Positions 33,376-40,614 of a DNA stretch of 40,614 nt are shown piece after piece. The position numbers and the translations under genes were made by a program. The DNA comes from Cellulomonas triticagri. Lineage in GTDB: Bacteria > Actinomycetota > Actinomycetes > Actinomycetales > Cellulomonadaceae. The number at the start of each line of letters is the position of its first letter. Position 1 is the stretch's first letter. The notes below the pieces were generated by a model. The model was not told the DNA's origin, searched no databases, and saw only the letters and a program-made list of their open reading frames with translations. The stretch spans positions 1-40,614 of the forward strand of contig NZ_RFFI01000023.1 of NCBI RefSeq assembly GCF_003696205.1. The letters are read 5' to 3'.

Positions 33376-34202
33376 GCGCCGTCCTGCCCGCGCGGCCGGC
33401 GGCTCCCCGGCCCGCCGCCGTGCTGCCCGCGCGTCCCGCCGGGCGGTGGCGGGTCGTCGTCGGCTGGGCGGTGGTGCTCGGGATCACCGCGCTCACGCTC
33501 GTCCCCGGGCTCGGCGTGGAGGTCGACCTCGGCGCCGTCGCCCGCAGCTGGCGCAACGGCGCGGACAAGGTCGTCGCGCTGCTGCAGCCGGACTGGGCGT
33601 TCTTCCCGCGCACGGTCGCCCCGCTCCTGGAGACCCTGCAGATGGCCGTCATCGCGACCGCCGTCGCAGGGGCGGTGTCGCTGCCGCTGAGCCTGTGGGC
33701 GGCCCGGACCACCAACCCGAACCGGCTGCTGCGCGGCGCCGTGCGTGCCGTGCTCAACGTCGTGCGCGCCGTGCCGGACCTGCTCTACGCGTCCGTGCTG
33801 GTCGCGATGGTCGGCGTCGGCGCCCTGCCCGGCGTGCTCGCCCTGGTGCTGTTCGACGTCGGCATCGTCGTCAAGCTCGTCTCCGAGCAGCTGGAGGCCG
33901 CCGACACCGGGGCGATCGAGGCCGGTCTCGCCGCCGGGGGCACGCAGTCGCGGGTCAACCGGGCCGTCGTGGTGCCGGACATGATGCCCGGGTTCTGGAC
34001 CCAGCTGCTCTACGTCCTCGAGCTCAACGTCCGGGCCTCCTCGGTGCTCGGCCTCGTCGGCGCGGGCGGGATGGGCCTGCTCATCGACGCCGTGCGCTCG
34101 TTCTACCGGTACGACCAGCTGTCCCTCATCATCCTGGAGATCCTCGTCGTGGTGCTCGTGCTCGAGGCCGTCAGCAGCGCCGTCCGCCGGAGGCTGGTGT
34201 GA
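33372..34202 (+). CDS. phnE: PhnE-type permease (first)
   Basis: The 276-residue protein has a cytoplasmic Pro-rich N-terminus. About six transmembrane segments follow, such as [40 protein letters not shown] and [20 protein letters not shown]. The EAA loop that docks on PhnC reads [40 protein letters not shown] and [19 protein letters not shown] are hallmark PhnE blocks. GTG 33372 overlaps the phnC stop. It pairs with the next gene as a heterodimeric channel. Confidence 0.92.
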   Translation: MSAVLPARPAAPRPAAVLPARPAGRWRVVVGWAVVLGITALTLVPGLGVEVDLGAVARSWRNGADKVVALLQPDWAFFPRTVAPLLETLQMAVIATAVAGAVSLPLSLWAARTTNPNRLLRGAVRAVLNVVRAVPDLLYASVLVAMVGVGALPGVLALVLFDVGIVVKLVSEQLEAADTGAIEAGLAAGGTQSRVNRAVVVPDMMPGFWTQLLYVLELNVRASSVLGLVGAGGMGLLIDAVRSFYRYDQLSLIILEILVVVLVLEAVSSAVRRRLV

Positions 34203-35062
34203 CCGCCCCGGCGGCCGTGCGCCCGAGCCGGGGTGGCCGGGGCGTGCTCGCCGGGGACGTGGCGCTGCCCGCCCGGCCGTCGCGCCTCGCCGTGCGGGCG
34301 CTGTCCGCCGCCGTCGTGGTGGTCGTCGTGCTCGCGTTCTGGTCCGTCGACATCCAGTGGGGTCGGCTGTCGGACCTGCCGTCCGAGGTCGTCCGCTACC
34401 TGGGGCTGATGTTCGCGGCCCCCGAGTGGTCGAAGCTGCCCGAGGCGCTGTGGCAGACCTGGCGGTCCGTCGCGATGGCCTGGCTCGGCACCGTCCTCGG
34501 CATCCTCGTCGCCACACCGCTGAGCCTGCTCGCCGCGCGCGGGCACGGCCCGGCCCCGGTGCGCGGCGCCCTGCGGCTGCTGTTCGCGGTGATCCGCGCG
34601 GTGCCCGAGATCATCATCGCCATCGTCATCCTGTCCGTCACCGGACTGACCCCGCTGACCGGGGCGCTCGCGCTCGCGGTCAACGGCATCGGCACGCTCG
34701 GCAAGTGGGGCTACGAGGCGATCGAGGGGATCGGCCCCGGTCCCGTCGAGGCGGTGCGCGCCGCCGGGGGCTCCGGCACCCAGGTGCTCCGCTGGGGCGT
34801 GTGGCCGCAGGTGCTGCCCGCGTTCGGGTCGTTCTGGCTCTACCGGTTCGAGATCAACGTGCGCTCGTCCGCCGTGCTCGGCCTCATCGGCGTCGGCGGG
34901 ATCGGTGACATGCTCACCTCGTACACGCAGTACCGGGAGTGGTCCACGGTCGGCGTGCTGCTCATCGTCGTCGTGGTCGTCACCGTCGCGATCGACGCCG
35001 CCTCGGGCGCGCTGCGCCGCCGCATCATGGAGGGAGCCCGTGCCCGTGCCGTCCAGCCCTGA
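34199..35062 (+). CDS. phnE: PhnE-type permease (second)
   Basis: The 287-residue paralogue of the previous gene has the same hallmarks: LLFAVIRAVPEIIIAIVILS, KWGYEAIEGIGPGPVEAVRA (EAA loop), and FEINVRSSAVLGLIGVGGIG. A signal-anchor-like first helix AVVVVVVLAFWSVDIQWGRL opens the membrane part. Two distinct PhnE proteins are common in transporters for phosphonate or phosphite in actinobacteria. GTG 34199 overlaps the stop of the first phnE, and its 3' end overlaps the regulator gene by 17 bases. Confidence 0.92.
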   Translation: MTAPAAVRPSRGGRGVLAGDVALPARPSRLAVRALSAAVVVVVVLAFWSVDIQWGRLSDLPSEVVRYLGLMFAAPEWSKLPEALWQTWRSVAMAWLGTVLGILVATPLSLLAARGHGPAPVRGALRLLFAVIRAVPEIIIAIVILSVTGLTPLTGALALAVNGIGTLGKWGYEAIEGIGPGPVEAVRAAGGSGTQVLRWGVWPQVLPAFGSFWLYRFEINVRSSAVLGLIGVGGIGDMLTSYTQYREWSTVGVLLIVVVVVTVAIDAASGALRRRIMEGARARAVQP

Positions 35063-35903
35063 CGTCGTCGCGCACCCCACGGTGCGGATCAGCACCGCGC
35101 TGCCCAGCCTGCACGCCTCCGAGCGGCGGGTGCTGGAGGAGGTCCTGGCCCGGCCCGACCTCGTCGTGGAGTCCACGGCGCAGGACGTCGCCGACCGGAT
35201 CGGCGTCGGCCGGTCCACCGTCGTGCGCGCCTGCCAGAGCATCGGCTACAAGGGCTACCCGCAGCTGCGGGTGGCGCTCGCGGCCGAGCTCGCGCACGCG
35301 GGCGGGGAGGTCGACTACGGCACCAGCGCGCTCGGGCGGCTGCGGGGCGATATCGCGGCGCTCGCGGCGGCGCTCCCGCAGATCACGGCGGTGCTGGACG
35401 AGGCCACCGTCGAGCGGGCCGTCGACGCCCTGACCGGCTCGCGGCGGCTGCTGGTGCTGGCCAACGGGCTGTCGGCGCCGCTCGCGACCGACATGGCGAT
35501 GCGGCTGACCGCCGTGGGGCGGCCCGCGGACTTCGTGGCGGACTCCATCGGGCAGCAGATCGCCGCGCGCGGCCTCGCACCGGGGGACGGGTGCGTCGTG
35601 CTCAGCGGGTCGGGGGCCAACGAGGCGAGCCTCAAGGTGGCCCGCGCCGCGCGGCAGGGCGGCGCGACCGTGGTCGCGGTGACGTCGTTCCGCGGTTCGC
35701 CGCTCGCGGACCTCGCGGACGTCGAGCTGGTCGTCGCACCTGCCGCGACGACGTTCGCCCGCGAGCTCGAGCGGACCTCCCGGATCGCGCTGGCCGTGCT
35801 GGTGGAGTCGCTGGTCGCCGTCGTCGCCGACCGGTCGGGGGCCGCGGCCGCGGAGATCCACGACCACGTGCTCGACGTGCTCAGCGACAACCTCGCGGAC
35901 TGA
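35046..35903 (+). CDS. RpiR/MurR-family regulator with SIS domain
   Basis: The 285-residue protein has an N-terminal RpiR helix-turn-helix: LHASERRVLEEVLARPDLVV, QDVADRIGVGRSTVVRACQS and IGYKGYPQLRVALAAELAHA. A C-terminal SIS sugar-phosphate-binding domain follows (LLVLANGLSAPLATDMAMRL, CVVLSGSGANEASLKVARAA, ATVVAVTSFRGSPLADLADV). RpiR proteins usually sense a phosphosugar. It is the last gene of the phn-like operon, so it probably regulates it through the inverted repeats near 30669 and 30703. GTG 35046 has nine-base spacing from AGGGAG; GTG 35040 is the alternative. Confidence 0.9.
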   Translation: MPSSPDVVAHPTVRISTALPSLHASERRVLEEVLARPDLVVESTAQDVADRIGVGRSTVVRACQSIGYKGYPQLRVALAAELAHAGGEVDYGTSALGRLRGDIAALAAALPQITAVLDEATVERAVDALTGSRRLLVLANGLSAPLATDMAMRLTAVGRPADFVADSIGQQIAARGLAPGDGCVVLSGSGANEASLKVARAARQGGATVVAVTSFRGSPLADLADVELVVAPAATTFARELERTSRIALAVLVESLVAVVADRSGAAAAEIHDHVLDVLSDNLAD

Positions 35904-35909
35904 GGGCCG

Positions 35910-36158
35910 TCAGCCGAGCACCTCGACGGTGACCTCCCAGGCGAGGTCGTCGAGGATCTCGGCGGCGTGCGTGTGCGCGGCCCGGACCGCGGTCTCCAGG
36001 TCGGGGGCCTCGCCGCGCAGCACGAACGTCACCGGCGCGGGCCCGGCGAAGGCGGGCGGGGCGTCGTCCCGCAGCGCCCCGAGCGCGTCCGCCATCCCGG
36101 CGCGCGTCTCGTCGTCGGGGACGTCGGGGACGGTGAGGTGGGCGACGTAGTCGGGCAT
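35910..36158 (-). CDS. Small conserved protein of unknown function
   Basis: The 82-residue protein reads MPDYVAHLTVPDVPDDETRA, FAGPAPVTFVLRGEAPDLET and AEILDDLAWEVTVEVLG, a soluble alpha/beta ferredoxin-like pattern. It ends seven bases after the RpiR stop on the opposite strand. I recognise no named family. The complete frame, ATG start and sensible composition make it likely real. Confidence 0.55.
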   Translation of the reverse strand: MPDYVAHLTVPDVPDDETRAGMADALGALRDDAPPAFAGPAPVTFVLRGEAPDLETAVRAAHTHAAEILDDLAWEVTVEVLG

Positions 36159-36194
36159 GGCCCCATCATCGGCCAGCCCACCGACACGCGGGCG

Positions 36195-37652
36195 TCAGGT
36201 GCGCGGCGCGGCGGGCGGGCGCACCCCGGCGGCGGTCGTCGGGATCGCCACGGCGCTCACCAGGGCGCCCCCGGCCATCAGCACCGCGCAGGCCAGCATC
36301 GCCACCGGGTGCGCGTCCGCCAGCACCGCCGGGTCGGACAGCCCCGCGCCCACGCCCGCGACCAGCGGCAGCACCGCGACCGCCAGCAGGCCCGCGACCC
36401 GGGACACCGCGTTGTTCGTCGCCGACGCCACCCCCGCGAGGTGGTCGGGCGCGGCGGACAGCGCGGTCGAGGTCAGCGGCGCCACCGTGAGCACCAGCCC
36501 CGCGCCGACCAGCAGCACGCCCGGCAGCACCCCGGTGACGTAGGTCGTCCCGGGGCCGATCCCGGCGAGCAGCGCCGCGCCGCCGCCCGCGAGCAGCGGC
36601 CCGACCGTCATGGGGATGCGCGGCCCGATGCGGGCCCCGAGCGCGCCGCCCTGCGCGGACAGCGCCAGCATCAGCAGCGTCACCGGCAGGGACGCGATGC
36701 CCGCGGCCAGCGGCGACCAGCCGGTGACGACCTGCAACGTGATCGGCAGGAAGAAGAACACGCCCGACAGGGCCGCGTAGACCAGCAGGGTCGCGAGGTT
36801 CACCGCCGCGAACGGCCGCCACCGGAACAGCGCCAGCGGCAGGGCGGGGTAGCGCTGCTTCGCCTCGGCGACGAGGAACGCCACCAGCGCGAGCACCCCG
36901 CCGGCGCCGACCGCCGCCGTGGTGGCGTCGAGGGAACCGGCCTCGGACCACGCGGTGAGCGCCCAGGTCAGCGCCCCGAGGCCCAGGGCGGCGAGCGCCG
37001 TGCCGACCACGTCCAGCCCGCCGGGTGCCTCCGCGTCGACGGACTCCGGCACCCAGCGCACCGCCACGACCACGACGAGCGCCGCGAGCGGGATGTTGAT
37101 GCCGAACACCCACCGCCACCCCGCGTGCTCCACGATCCAGCCGCCCAGGAACGGCGCGACCGCCCCGACCGCACCCGCCAGGCCGGACCACGCGCCGATG
37201 GCCCGGGCGCGGTCCCGCTCCGCGAACGACGACTGCAGGATCGCCAGCGAGCCCGGGGTGAGCAGCGCGCCGCCGACGCCCTGCACCGCGCGGGCGGCCA
37301 CCAGCAGGCCGACCGTCGGCGCGACCGCGCACAGGACTGACGCCGCCGCGAACGCGATGGTGCCGATCAGGAACAGCCGCCGCCGCCCGAACCGGTCGCC
37401 GAGGGAGCCCCCGAGCAGCAGCAGCGCCGCCAGCGTCAGCGCGTACCCGTTCACCGTCCACTGCAGTCCCGCGCTGGTGGCGCCGAGGTCGGCGGCGATG
37501 GCGGGCAGGGCGATGCCGACCACGGTGCCGTCGAGGAAGACGAGCGCGGAGCCGAGCACCGTCGCCAGGAGGGTGCCGCGCCCGGCGGCGGTGCCGAAGG
37601 TGAGGCTCGCGGGGGCCGCCGTCGGGCCGCCCTCTCGGTCGGGCACGGGCAT
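36195..37652 (-). CDS. Major facilitator transporter, DHA2 (14-helix) drug-exporter type
   Basis: The 485-residue protein is a multi-pass permease. Motif C-like and DHA2 features include LVFLDGTVVGIALPAIAADL, LQWTVNGYALTLAALLLLGG, motif A GDRFGRRRLF and ARAVQGVGGALLTPGSLAIL. The pattern is typical of proton-driven multidrug exporters of the EmrB/QacA family, with about 14 helices. The true substrate is unknown. ATG 37652 has GGAGG seven bases upstream. No TetR-type repressor is adjacent, so its control is not visible here. Confidence 0.9.
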   Translation of the reverse strand: MPVPDREGGPTAAPASLTFGTAAGRGTLLATVLGSALVFLDGTVVGIALPAIAADLGATSAGLQWTVNGYALTLAALLLLGGSLGDRFGRRRLFLIGTIAFAAASVLCAVAPTVGLLVAARAVQGVGGALLTPGSLAILQSSFAERDRARAIGAWSGLAGAVGAVAPFLGGWIVEHAGWRWVFGINIPLAALVVVVAVRWVPESVDAEAPGGLDVVGTALAALGLGALTWALTAWSEAGSLDATTAAVGAGGVLALVAFLVAEAKQRYPALPLALFRWRPFAAVNLATLLVYAALSGVFFFLPITLQVVTGWSPLAAGIASLPVTLLMLALSAQGGALGARIGPRIPMTVGPLLAGGGAALLAGIGPGTTYVTGVLPGVLLVGAGLVLTVAPLTSTALSAAPDHLAGVASATNNAVSRVAGLLAVAVLPLVAGVGAGLSDPAVLADAHPVAMLACAVLMAGGALVSAVAIPTTAAGVRPPAAPRT

Positions 37653-37850
37653 CGCAGGACCTCCGCGGCGGCTGGGCGGGTGGCGCGGACGACGGCCCGT
37701 GCCCGGTGACGGTACGTCCGCCGAGCGCCCGCGCGGTACCCCCTGGCGGGCTCGGTGCCCGTCCGTGCCGTGGGGTGATCCGCGTCGCGTCGTGCCGTCC
37801 GGCGTGTCGTTCGCGCGGCGGAGCGGCCGTCCGTCGGGCACAGTAGGCGG
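37653..37850. other. Divergent intergenic region of the exporter and the RsbW-like gene
   Basis: I see no gene. The Shine-Dalgarno of the exporter is at the left edge. CACAGT at 37839-37844 lies six bases before GTG 37851 and may be the -10 box of a leaderless mRNA. Confidence 0.35.
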
Positions 37851-38297
37851 GTGGGTGACGTCAGGGATCTCCGTTCCGCGCCGGGAGAACGGCGTGCGGA
37901 CGCGCGTGCGGAGCACGACGAGCTGGTGCTCGACGCCGTGCGCCAGGCCCCTCGTGCTGCCCGGCACTGGATCATGCACCGCGTCGCGGTGGCCGGTGTC
38001 TCGGGCTCCGCGAACCAGGTGATCGAGCTGCTGACCGGCGAGGTCGTGGCGAACGCCGTCGTGCACGGACCCGAGCACGGGCAGGTGCGCGTCGCCGTCC
38101 GGATCGACCACCGCGGCGTCCGGGTGGCGGTCTCGGACGAGAGCCCCGCGCGGCCCCAGGTGCAGCACCCCGAGCCGACGGCGGTCAGCGGGCGCGGCAT
38201 GGCGCTGGTCGAGGCGCTGTCCCGCACGTGGGGCGTCGACCTGCACGACGGCGACGGCAAGACGGTGTGGTTCCTGGTCGACCCCGAGGCCGACTGA
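37851..38297 (+). CDS. RsbW-like ATP-binding protein (HATPase_c_2, anti-sigma type)
   Basis: The 148-residue protein is a single GHKL ATPase domain. The N box is ELLTGEVVANAVVHGPEHGQ, the lid side has VRVAVSDESPARPQ, and the G2 box is SGRGMALVEALSRTWGVDLH. Such proteins in actinobacteria are serine kinases that act on anti-anti-sigma factors or bind sigma factors. No STAS-domain partner or sigma-B gene is next to it, so its target is unknown. The N-terminal 40 residues are charged and probably flexible. GTG 37851 is the only good start. Confidence 0.8.
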   Translation: MGDVRDLRSAPGERRADARAEHDELVLDAVRQAPRAARHWIMHRVAVAGVSGSANQVIELLTGEVVANAVVHGPEHGQVRVAVRIDHRGVRVAVSDESPARPQVQHPEPTAVSGRGMALVEALSRTWGVDLHDGDGKTVWFLVDPEAD

Positions 38298-38318
38298 CCC
38301 GACCGACCTCCCGAGCCG

Positions 38319-39095
38319 TCAGCGGAGGGCGCGACCCGGCGCGAGGTCGACGACCAGCGCCCGGTGGTCGGACATGCCGGTGTCCACGGAGATCGGCTCG
38401 CTGCGCGGCGCCACGTCCCCGTCCAGCAGCACGTGGTCGATCTGCCGGTCCGGCACCTCGACCGGGAACGTGTCCGCCCGGCCCGCCGAGCGCCACCCCG
38501 ACACCCGGGCCGGGGTGCCGCCCTCCAGGTTGAGGTCGCCGGTGACCGCGAGCGGGCGGGGCAGCGCGTGGCACGCCCGCACCAGGTGCCGCAGCTGCAG
38601 CACGTTCCAGCCGGTGATGAACGTCAGGTGCGTGTTCACCACCGTCACCGGTCCGTCCGGCGTGTCCACGACCGCGGCGAGGGCGGCGCGCTGCTCGTCC
38701 TGCACCAGCGAGGGGCGCCGGGTGCCGCGGTGCACCATCGGCACCCGGCGGCGCAGCGTCGGCAGGGTCAGCACGCGCCAGGCCGTGACCGGGTACCGGC
38801 TCAGCAGGGCGATGCCGTAGGCGGCGAGGTCCGGCTGGTCCTCGCCGGTGGCGGCGGTCCACGTCCCCGGGTGTCCGTGCAACGTCGCGACGAACCGGTG
38901 GTGCGTCGCGCCCATCGCCTCGGCCGCGACGGCGGTGAGGTCCGCCTGGTGCGAGCGCGGCTGGTCCCGGTCCACCTCCTGCAGCGCGAGGACGTCGGCG
39001 TCGAGGCCGCGCACCGCGGCGGCGAACCGGTCGAGGTCGACCTTGCCGTCGCTCAGGCCGCGGCCGTGCAGGATGTTGAACGTCGCGAGTCGCAC
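38319..39095 (-). CDS. Endonuclease/exonuclease/phosphatase (EEP) family protein
   Basis: The 258-residue enzyme has the EEP (DNase I-like) motif set: RLATFNILHG, VLALQEVDRDQPRS, VVNTHLTF, TGDLNLEGG and MSDHRALVVDLAPG, with DHVLLDG before the end. All metal and catalytic residues (Asn, Glu, Asp-x-Asn, His) are in place. Members range from sphingomyelinases to phosphatidylinositol or nucleotide hydrolases and DNases. There is no signal peptide, so a cytoplasmic phosphodiesterase is likely. GTG 39095 gives the usual start (R-L-A-T-F-N). It is divergent from the nucleotidyltransferase gene. Confidence 0.88.
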   Translation of the reverse strand: MRLATFNILHGRGLSDGKVDLDRFAAAVRGLDADVLALQEVDRDQPRSHQADLTAVAAEAMGATHHRFVATLHGHPGTWTAATGEDQPDLAAYGIALLSRYPVTAWRVLTLPTLRRRVPMVHRGTRRPSLVQDEQRAALAAVVDTPDGPVTVVNTHLTFITGWNVLQLRHLVRACHALPRPLAVTGDLNLEGGTPARVSGWRSAGRADTFPVEVPDRQIDHVLLDGDVAPRSEPISVDTGMSDHRALVVDLAPGRALR

Positions 39096-39153
39096 GTCCG
39101 CGATTCTTCCCGCCGGACTGCGGGCGCGCGCGTCGTCGGGCACGATCGGCCCC

Positions 39154-39783
39154 ATGGACTCCGGGACCGCGACCAGCGCAGCCGTCGGGGCCGAGGTCGG
39201 CCCGGGGGCCGCCGACCCGCCCGACCCGCGCACGGCGCTGCAGGACGCGCTGCGGATGACCGCCGTCGCGCTCGAGGACGCGGGGATCCCGTTCGCCCTG
39301 GTCGGCGGGTACGCGGCGTGGGCGCGCGGCGCCCCGGAGCCCGACCACGACGCGGACTTCGCGGTCGCCGAGACGGACGTGACCCGTGCGCAGGAGGCGC
39401 TGGCCGCCGCCGGGCTGGACGTGCGGGAACCGGCGGAGAACTGGCTGTTCAAGGCGTTCCACCACGACGCGATGGTCGACGTGCTGTTCCGGATGGTGGG
39501 GGAGCCCATCACGGGGCAGATGCTGGACCGCAGCGACGTCATGGAGGTGCTCGCGGTCCGGATGCCGGTGCTCGACGCCACCGACATCATCTCGGCGAAG
39601 ATGCGCGTGCTCGGGGAGCACTACTGCGACTTCACGCGGATGATCGCGATGGTCCGGGCGCTGCGCGAGCAGGTCGACTGGCACCGTGTGCGCCGGGAGA
39701 CCGCCGAGACGCCCTACGGTCGCGCGTTCCTGCTGCTGGTGCACGAGCTCGGCATCTCCCCGGTCGGCCCCGAGCCCCGCTGA
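39154..39783 (+). CDS. Nucleotidyltransferase-fold protein
   Basis: The 209-residue protein has, after a 40-residue Ala-rich leader, the minimal nucleotidyltransferase fold: FALVGGYAAWARGAPEPDHD with ADFAVAET (GG then D-x-D), and later MVDVLFRMVG as the third acidic strand. A helical part follows (ATDIISAKMRVLGEHYCDFT). Such proteins can be toxin-like or antibiotic-adenylylating enzymes, but sequence alone does not say. ATG 39154 is preceded by CACGAT seven bases upstream. No antitoxin gene adjoins it. Confidence 0.75.
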   Translation: MDSGTATSAAVGAEVGPGAADPPDPRTALQDALRMTAVALEDAGIPFALVGGYAAWARGAPEPDHDADFAVAETDVTRAQEALAAAGLDVREPAENWLFKAFHHDAMVDVLFRMVGEPITGQMLDRSDVMEVLAVRMPVLDATDIISAKMRVLGEHYCDFTRMIAMVRALREQVDWHRVRRETAETPYGRAFLLLVHELGISPVGPEPR

Positions 39784-39802
39784 CGACCCGTCGCGCGCCG
39801 CC

Positions 39803-39830
39803 TGCAAGGACGGGCCGCGTCGCGACACAG
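39803..39830 (+). promoter_or_regulatory. Candidate ECF promoter, copy 1 (before the sigma gene)
   Basis: TGCAAGG (39803-39809), 15 bases, ACACAG (39825-39830), followed 52 bases later by GTG 39883. The same motif and spacing occur at 40443-40470. Confidence 0.6.
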
Positions 39831-39882
39831 TGGGGGCAGGAGCCGGACCCCGCCCGGCGCCGCCCGACCGAGAGGACGCGCC

Positions 39883-40425
39883 GTGCGCACCGACGAGCAC
39901 CCCGCCGGACCTGCCGAGCCCGGGCCCGGGCCCGAGGTGGACGGGGCGGTCGGCGAGCGGGGCGACGCGTGGTTCGAGGACCTGTTCCGGGAGCACGCCA
40001 CCGCGGTGCACCGGTACCTGCTGCGGCGCGGTGCGGCCGACGACGCCGAGGACCTCGCCGCGGACGTGCTGACCGTCGCGTGGCGCCGCCGGACCGAGGT
40101 GCCCGAGGGCGCGGAGCTCCCGTGGCTGTACCGGACGGCGGGCTTCGTCCTCGCGAACCACCGGCGCAAGGGGCGGCCGGTGCCGGTCGCGGAGGTGCCC
40201 GACGAGCCCGATCCCGCCGACCCCGCCGTGCTCGCGGTCCGCGACGACCAGGTGCGGACCGCCCTCGGCCGGCTGGGGGCGCGCGACCGGCAGGTGCTGC
40301 TGCTCACGGCCTGGGAGGGACTCGGCGGGGACGACCTGGCGGTGGTGCTCGGCATCTCGCGCGGCGGAGCCGACGCCGCCCTGTCCCGGGCCCGCGCCCG
40401 GCTGCGCGAGGCCTGGACCGCCTGA
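39883..40425 (+). CDS. ECF (group 4, sigma-70 family) RNA polymerase sigma factor
   Basis: The 180-residue protein has region 2 (FEDLFREHATAVHRYLLRRG, AEDLAADVLTVAWRR, LPWLYRTAGFVLANHRRKGR) and region 4 (LGRLGARDRQVLLLTAWEGL, DDLAVVLGISRGGADAALSR). It lacks region 3, as ECF factors do. About 25 Pro/Gly-rich residues precede region 2. GTG 39883 is the start. The next gene begins about 95 bases downstream, and both are preceded by the same TGCAAGG-N15-ACACAG motif, so autoregulation is likely. Confidence 0.93.
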   Translation: MRTDEHPAGPAEPGPGPEVDGAVGERGDAWFEDLFREHATAVHRYLLRRGAADDAEDLAADVLTVAWRRRTEVPEGAELPWLYRTAGFVLANHRRKGRPVPVAEVPDEPDPADPAVLAVRDDQVRTALGRLGARDRQVLLLTAWEGLGGDDLAVVLGISRGGADAALSRARARLREAWTA

Positions 40426-40442
40426 GGACGCCGCCCGCCCGG

Positions 40443-40470
40443 TGCAAGGTCCGGGCCCCCGGGCACACAG
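40443..40470 (+). promoter_or_regulatory. Candidate ECF promoter, copy 2 (before the downstream gene)
   Basis: TGCAAGG (40443-40449), 15 bases, ACACAG (40465-40470), about 50 bases before GTG 40520. Confidence 0.6.
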
Positions 40471-40519
40471 ACAGGGTGGAGGCGCCGGTGGGGCGCCGGC
40501 AGGCAGGAAGGGGCGGGCC

Positions 40520-40614
40520 GTGGACGAGCACCGCGAGCAGCAGCAGGACGGGTCGGGCACCGACCCCCACGACGAGGCGTTCGCGCGGCTGTCCGCCGCC
40601 GACCCGGCGGCGGA
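40520..40614 (+). CDS. N-terminus of a probable anti-sigma or regulatory partner of the ECF factor (cut by the window)
   Basis: GTG 40520 follows GGAAGGGG with suitable spacing. The first 31 residues read VDEHREQQQDGSGTDPHDEA with FARLSAADPAA. The D-E-x-F-A-R-L-x-A-A-D-P-A motif is typical of the cytoplasmic N-terminus of actinobacterial genes that follow such ECF factors, probably membrane anti-sigma-like proteins. Only 95 bases are visible, so the identity is inference from position and this motif. Confidence 0.55.
   Translation, partial: MDEHREQQQDGSGTDPHDEAFARLSAADPAA

Noticed and set aside
37851..38297. Degenerate G1 box (S-D-E-S instead of D-x-G-x-G) as evidence of a dead kinase
   Set aside because: Similar variants occur in many actinobacterial RsbW-like proteins, so it is not informative alone.

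Overview
The window is very GC-rich DNA with frequent GTG starts, NNC/NNG codon bias and many leaderless-looking promoters, so it comes from an actinobacterium. Gene content and order (holB, a TAP-like lipoprotein and tRNA-Thr in a row; a DUF5701-type gene; LigD polymerase; PspC; SigE-like ECF factor) suggest Micrococcales, perhaps near Cellulomonas. The genus is inference only.

Layout. 1-2323: end of holB, a secreted TAP-family hydrolase, and tRNA-Thr(CGT) with its promoter and hairpin. 2324-8549: an accessory stretch rich in broken genes. It holds a conserved actinobacterial gene broken by two stops and two frame changes, a GNAT gene with a frameshift, the 3' end of an IS481-type transposase, a phosphotransferase lacking its catalytic loop and a piece of an EccC/FtsK-like protein. 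Between them lie intact small genes: a secreted two-cysteine protein with its own terminator, a VOC protein, a P-loop kinase and an S51 peptidase. 8550-14201: a small conserved protein, a VOC protein, and oleA-oleBC-oleD for long-chain olefin synthesis. 14202-17923: sulfurtransferase, a membrane protein, a DUF5701-like gene, a stand-alone LigD polymerase domain and NrdI. 18003-24437: central metabolism (transketolase, PEP carboxylase, a MetE-like protein). 24531-30569: alpha/beta hydrolase, a large LuxR-family (LAL) regulator, a 39-residue basic protein, a HAD phosphatase, a PspC protein and an unknown protein, with two phased repeat arrays in the intergenic regions. 30641-35903: HAD phosphatase, PhnD, PhnC, PhnE, PhnE2 and an RpiR regulator in one tightly overlapping operon. 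35910-40614: small unknown protein, DHA2-type exporter, RsbW-like ATPase, EEP-family hydrolase, nucleotidyltransferase, ECF sigma factor and the start of its partner gene.

The most interesting unit is the 30641-35903 operon. Two tandem 11-bp repeats resembling the Streptomyces PhoP box precede a -10 element that overlaps an inverted repeat. The operon therefore looks switched on by phosphate starvation and probably also controlled by its own RpiR protein. It encodes import through a phosphonate/organophosphate-type ABC transporter and dephosphorylation by a HAD enzyme, with no C-P lyase or PhnX in view. A second self-contained circuit is the ECF sigma factor: the same promoter motif (TGCAAGG, 15 bases, ACACAG) stands before both the sigma gene and the next gene.
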